IMG/VR virus record: IMGVR_UViG_3300006923_000008
Coordinates: 1-64,000 of that record
From: a virus
Length of the DNA stretch: 64,000 nt
Reading direction: 5' to 3' (one strand)
A model generated the notes under the pieces. That model saw only the letters and a program-made list of their open reading frames with translations. It was not told the origin of the DNA and ran no database searches. Within the stretch, counting starts at the first letter, position 1. The number at the start of each line of letters is the position of its first letter. Of this stretch, positions 60,485 to 64,000 are shown in pieces. A program made the translations under genes and the position numbers.

Positions 60485-62041
60485 ATGGATCAACTAAAGA
60501 AAATTGTAGAGCAGGCCAAGAAGGCCCTGGATAAGCTCAACAATGGCAAAACTTATCCCACTAGCTATGTGGCGGGAAGGCTTGAGGCTTCTGCGGCGAA
60601 CAACCCTGGCGATGCCCTAATTGGACATATGAGAGATGTTTTTGTCAAGAAAGCATCTAGCCAAACATTCGTTTCTCAAAAAGAAATTTCTGAAACTTAC
60701 GATCATCTTTATGGGATGTCAGGTGGACGATCCGCATTTAGAACCGAGCTAGAAGATTTGCTTGTTTCCAAGCAAGCAACTGAGCCGGCAAAGAGAAGCG
60801 AAGTTTCTTCTAGAATTCCTTACGAGAATAAGCTTGAGCCGCTTTACGCTTCTTCCAAGCTTTCTGATGAGCTCTCTGGAGCATTTTCCCTAAACAAGAA
60901 GGCGGCATTTACTGCAGCCTCTGACAATACCCTCAGAAAGGCAGAGAAGTTTGCAAAACTACAGTTAAGCGCACTCGGATATCAGCCGTCTGAGGTTACT
61001 GCAGTCAAGTCAAACGAGCATTTCGTTTTATGCAATGCCTCCATAAGTACAACAGACTTTATGCAGGTAAATGTTCCGATTCCGGTTCAGGTATCTAACG
61101 GTCTGCCGACACTTCCTACTTCATTCATTCAGCAGGACGAACTGGTCAGTCTTAATAGGGAAAATCTTTTTATCTTTGTTAAAGACGCAAGCAACTTTAC
61201 CAAAAAGTCTTCTCAAAAGAAATATGAGGCGCAAAGAGCCTACGGAGAACTGAAGATAGAGAGCCCGGCTATTCCATCTGCTTTAGAGAAGTACGCAAAT
61301 CTGGATAATGATCTAGTCGCTGCGGCAACTATATTTAGTAGAGATCAGGTAAGTGCTGCAATCAATATCGTTTCTGCAGAACTTTCTAGCTTGGGCCTAA
61401 ATAGAGCTCAGATTAAGCTTGCATCTGCTAATAAGAAGACTCTGGAGCTTAGGGCTTCAATCCCCTCTTCTCTAGGCCAAGTAGAAGTCTCTATTCCTGT
61501 CGATATGCCAAACGGAAATCCGGTTATTCCCTCTCATTTTTCTGTTGCCGGACAGAAGTATCGCCTGAATACAGCTGGGCTAAAGAGCGTGCTTTCGCAT
61601 GCGGCAAAGACCGAATCTATTAACAAGGTCTCTAGGGAAGCAGAAGAGATGGGCAGAATGACCTACTCTCAGCTTGTTAACCAGATTGATGGTGGAGTAG
61701 CTGAGTCAAACCTGAAGCAGGCAGAGGCTGCACTCAAAGTAATTGAGGAAAAATTTGGAGGCCAAAAATACATTGCCTCTTTGGATCGTTTTTCAAAACT
61801 TCTCAAGCATGCATCGGGAAGCACGGAAAGAGATGAGCTTATAAAGGCTGCATTTGACAGAGGCGATCTGATTAATGTTCCAACTTCCGTACAGCTTTAC
61901 TGCCCTCGTCTTGGCCTGCCTGTAAGCAAGGTTGCCTTTGATGCGAAGGGCCGAGTTGTGCCGATGACCAGAAAAACACAGACAAAAGATTCAGACGCTA
62001 CAGGGGTTCTGATCTCTACATCTAAAGTATCATTGACATAA
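60485..62041 (+). CDS. Protein with an internal tandem domain duplication, 518 aa
   Basis: Not recognised, but residues about 165-250 (AKLQLSALGYQPSEVTAVKS ... VPIPVQVSNGLPTLPTSF) and about 292-376 (VSAELSSLGLNRAQIKLASA ... VSIPVDMPNGNPVIPSHF) are clearly homologous copies. Both end in a GL/NL motif after the inserted loop. A helical N terminus precedes them and a Cys-containing C terminus follows. The repeats suggest a virion protein with a duplicated domain. It begins 10 bases after the previous stop. Confidence 0.55.
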   Translation: MDQLKKIVEQAKKALDKLNNGKTYPTSYVAGRLEASAANNPGDALIGHMRDVFVKKASSQTFVSQKEISETYDHLYGMSGGRSAFRTELEDLLVSKQATEPAKRSEVSSRIPYENKLEPLYASSKLSDELSGAFSLNKKAAFTAASDNTLRKAEKFAKLQLSALGYQPSEVTAVKSNEHFVLCNASISTTDFMQVNVPIPVQVSNGLPTLPTSFIQQDELVSLNRENLFIFVKDASNFTKKSSQKKYEAQRAYGELKIESPAIPSALEKYANLDNDLVAAATIFSRDQVSAAINIVSAELSSLGLNRAQIKLASANKKTLELRASIPSSLGQVEVSIPVDMPNGNPVIPSHFSVAGQKYRLNTAGLKSVLSHAAKTESINKVSREAEEMGRMTYSQLVNQIDGGVAESNLKQAEAALKVIEEKFGGQKYIASLDRFSKLLKHASGSTERDELIKAAFDRGDLINVPTSVQLYCPRLGLPVSKVAFDAKGRVVPMTRKTQTKDSDATGVLISTSKVSLT

Positions 62042-62045
62042 TATT

Positions 62046-62567
62046 ATGAAAGATCGAAAATCTAAACTCCTAAACATTATGGCCGGAACCTCTGCGAAGA
62101 ACCTCTCTAAGCTTGAGGATCTTCACAAAGTCGCTGCAGCTGATCAGCATGGTATTTTTCAATCTTTCCAATCAAATGTTGAAGATTATGTGACTAGACA
62201 AAAGTACCTCTCCCAAAGAGGCGGAGAAGTTCCGTCCAGAGAGACAGAGGCTCTTTATGATCTCGGCTCAGATCATGAAGACTCAAAGGCGGAAGTACGA
62301 GAGGTAAGTCCCTCTCTGTCAACCAGATACTCTCCTGATAGAGTGGGGGTTCAGGCTAGGCGCATTGGTGACGGTATAATGCAGGATCCATATACAAATA
62401 AGATCTACGATTATAACGAAGGATTCAAAACTGAAGATGGAAGAGAAATCGCAGGCGGCAGTGTTGGACTGCAAACTGATCTTATGAATCTTGCAAGCCA
62501 ATTGGACGAAAAAGGCCTGATAAAAGAAGCGGACATGTTAGACTGGGTTATCAAGAAAGCCTTCTAA
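62046..62567 (+). CDS. Hypothetical protein, 173 aa
   Basis: Starts four bases after the previous stop. A helical basic start (KDRKSKLLNIMAGTSAKNLS) leads to a polar, probably flexible middle. A C-terminal helix (LMNLASQLDEKGLIKEADML) resembles short conserved tails in phage structural proteins. Not recognised. Confidence 0.5.
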   Translation: MKDRKSKLLNIMAGTSAKNLSKLEDLHKVAAADQHGIFQSFQSNVEDYVTRQKYLSQRGGEVPSRETEALYDLGSDHEDSKAEVREVSPSLSTRYSPDRVGVQARRIGDGIMQDPYTNKIYDYNEGFKTEDGREIAGGSVGLQTDLMNLASQLDEKGLIKEADMLDWVIKKAF

Positions 62568-62629
62568 AGAGGGTTGGGAGCTAAGTGCTGTATTGAAAAT
62601 TATAGCAATATTAATTCTCGTAGACGCTT

Positions 62630-62668
62630 AAGGCTCTGACTTGGTAAAATAAGTCAGAGCCTTTTTCT
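62630..62668 (+). terminator. Rho-independent terminator
   Basis: AAGGCTCTGACTT pairs perfectly with AAGTCAGAGCCTT around an eight-base loop, then TTTTCTTTC. It ends the 59998-62567 transcript; the next gene starts 24 bases later. Confidence 0.92.
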
Positions 62669-62691
62669 TTCAAGAGGTTACCAGGGGAAAT

Positions 62692-63384
62692 ATGAGTAAG
62701 AAAGTTTTAAATCATCCAGATAAGGAAGATATTATCTCAAAGTTACTGGAAGGCGACTCAGTAAAGTCAGTTGAGGCTTGGCTGAAAAAGAAGTATCCAA
62801 GAACAAGAAGGCTCCATGTGTCATATATGACGCTTCAAAAGTTTAGAGGAGAGAACCTAAACCTGAAAGGCAACCTTCTTGATGACGTAAAAAACAGAAG
62901 AACAGAGATAGATAAAAAAGCTTTAGAGGCAGAGACTAAGATGGTTATAAACTCATCTTCTGCCTATCAAAGAAAAATAGATGAAATAGCCGGAGCAGAG
63001 CTTGACGTTTCTCGAAGACTTCTGGAGATGGATAAGCTGATCGGATCAAGGATAGAGTATTATTATAATCTTCTGGAAAGCGGTGCAACAACTACCATTA
63101 GAGATGACAAAGTTTTTATCGAATATATAAATACAATGAAGACTTTGATGCAAGATTGGAAAAAGTATATTGAGGGTGTTGCTGATAAGAGAATTGATCA
63201 TAATGTCAATATCAATGTAGTTAACGAGCAGGCAAGAGTTCTGAAGGAAGCCGTTCTTAGCGTTCTGCAGGAGATAGACCCAAGTCTAGTCACAGTATTT
63301 GTAACGAGATTAGATAACAAATTAAATATGTTAGATGCTAATAATAGGGCTCTTATAGAAGGAGAGGTCATAGATGTTTACTGA
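62692..63384 (+). CDS. Possible terminase small subunit or DNA-binding protein
   Basis: The 230-residue product starts with a helix-turn-helix-like region (KEDIISKLLEGDSVKSVEAW, VSYMTLQKFRG), followed by long helices. This layout is common in phage small terminases, which recognise DNA for packaging, but no large terminase is seen in the window, so the assignment is tentative. The ATG is nine bases after CCAGGGG. Confidence 0.45.
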   Translation: MSKKVLNHPDKEDIISKLLEGDSVKSVEAWLKKKYPRTRRLHVSYMTLQKFRGENLNLKGNLLDDVKNRRTEIDKKALEAETKMVINSSSAYQRKIDEIAGAELDVSRRLLEMDKLIGSRIEYYYNLLESGATTTIRDDKVFIEYINTMKTLMQDWKKYIEGVADKRIDHNVNINVVNEQARVLKEAVLSVLQEIDPSLVTVFVTRLDNKLNMLDANNRALIEGEVIDVY

Positions 63385-63628
63385 TGGCAAGCTTCGTAAA
63401 ACTTTTCGCCTAGAAGATATCAATAGCCTGATATCTTTTGAGAAGTGGATCCGAGATAACACGAAGCTATACAAAGAAGATCAGGTCATAGATTCAGATC
63501 ACTTTAGAATCTTTATTGAATACTTGAAAAATGAAATGAATAAAGTTAGGCTACTAGACAAGAAAGAGTGGCTTAGTCAATTTGGAGTTCTTTTGGAGCG
63601 ACTAGAAAAGGACGATGAAGATCAATAA
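63374..63628 (+). CDS. Hypothetical protein, 84 aa
   Basis: Overlaps the preceding gene by 11 bases. It is a charged helical protein (INSLISFEKWIRDNTKLYKE) with an acidic end. Probably co-translated with its neighbours. Not recognised. Confidence 0.5.
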   Translation: MFTDGKLRKTFRLEDINSLISFEKWIRDNTKLYKEDQVIDSDHFRIFIEYLKNEMNKVRLLDKKEWLSQFGVLLERLEKDDEDQ

Positions 63629-64000
63629 GTATTTTTATGAAAAGCTAGTAAAGCTTTCTTCCGGAGTTGGTAGCGACGAATTTGTGGGGCTAACCAAGCG
63701 TGCTCGTTATCTTTCTTCGTTGTCGATTAGCTCTGATGAAAAATTATCCCAATATCTTACAGTAAAGAGTGCGGCTTCAGAGATAGGCGCTGCGCTTACC
63801 GACAGTAATATAAGAAAGATATTAGAATCTGATATTAAAAGCAAAAATGATGCTTACTATATGATTGTAAAGGCAAGGATGACTTCGAAGGGAATAACAA
63901 AACTTGCCTATCCAAATTACGGGCTCTCTCCAGAGGCAATAACAGAAGAATATAATGTTAACGCGTGGCTAGAACTTGTATATAAAATATATAACTCAGT
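63615..64000 (+). CDS. Hypothetical protein, truncated by the window end
   Basis: Opens at ATG 63615 inside the preceding gene's 3' end and remains open to base 64000 (at least 128 residues). It has a helical start (YFYEKLVKLSSGVGSDEFVG) and a regular coding pattern. The C terminus lies outside the window. Not recognised. Confidence 0.6.
   Translation, partial: MKINKYFYEKLVKLSSGVGSDEFVGLTKRARYLSSLSISSDEKLSQYLTVKSAASEIGAALTDSNIRKILESDIKSKNDAYYMIVKARMTSKGITKLAYPNYGLSPEAITEEYNVNAWLELVYKIYNS

Overview
The window reads as part of the genome of a large tailed double-stranded DNA bacteriophage (jumbo-phage style). Every gene I can support lies on the + strand. Genes are tightly packed, often overlapping by 1 to 30 bases, and GTG starts are frequent. 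There is no ribosomal RNA, no bacterial operon backbone and no integrase. The gene set is phage-like: a T4-gp32-like single-strand binding protein, a RecA/UvsX recombinase, an SbcD/SbcC (gp47/gp46) pair, a phage-type DnaE polymerase, fibre-like proteins, DUF3310, two sigma-like proteins and ThyX. Host and family cannot be told from the sequence. Base composition is moderately AT-rich. I see no tRNA gene, no CRISPR array and no stretch over 300 bases without a gene.

Layout. 1-4.9 kb: proteins with peptidoglycan-binding-like repeats and a HEYGH metallopeptidase motif, possibly virion proteins. 4.9-9.6 kb: an adenylosuccinate synthetase (PurA/PurZ family) whose frame is interrupted, a DHH phosphoesterase, helical repeat proteins and an exported HExxH protein. 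9.6-13.5 kb: a MoxR AAA+ ATPase with its VWA/metallopeptidase partner, then an M16 peptidase. 13.5-27 kb: small accessory and nucleotide genes (ThyX, ClpP-like, nucleotidyltransferase, IMPDH/GMP reductase, class II aldolase, a release factor, DUF3310, Hsp20, KH protein, HNH protein). 27-31 kb: an HU-like protein and two paralogous fibre-like proteins. 31-42 kb: FtsK-like ATPase, primase zinc-finger protein, SbcD, SbcC with an intein in its P-loop, a Cas4/RecB-like nuclease and a sigma factor. 42-49 kb: one 2280-residue protein of unknown function. 49-60 kb: replication and recombination core (DnaE, SSB, RuvC-like, GroEL, RecA, primase TOPRIM core, sigma region-4 protein). 60-64 kb: unknown, probably virion or packaging proteins.

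The most striking signal is recoding. In the adenylosuccinate synthetase gene (4944-5974) a 32-base segment splits the conserved WGDE-KGK phosphate-binding motif. It is flanked by matched GGT codons, begins with an in-frame TGA directly after the first GGT, and forms a hairpin capped by a C(UUCG)G tetraloop. These are the hallmarks of ribosomal bypassing in phage T4 gene 60. About 19 kb downstream, a release-factor gene (24223-24898) can only be read with a +1 shift at TAT-CTT-TAG-C. This is nearly the prfB frameshift site (TAT-CTT-TGA-C), but with UAG and at a different place in the protein. A third gene (30855-31173) and the left edge (16-335) show further start regions that do not stay in frame. 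Together they suggest a phage that uses stop-codon-dependent recoding and carries its own release factor. Sequencing error or decay must be excluded.

Other points of interest are a primase split into two genes 25 kb apart, a repeated promoter-like motif in front of genes with distinct codon use, a perfect 22-base palindrome before the HU-like gene, and a GC-rich structured leader before thyX.
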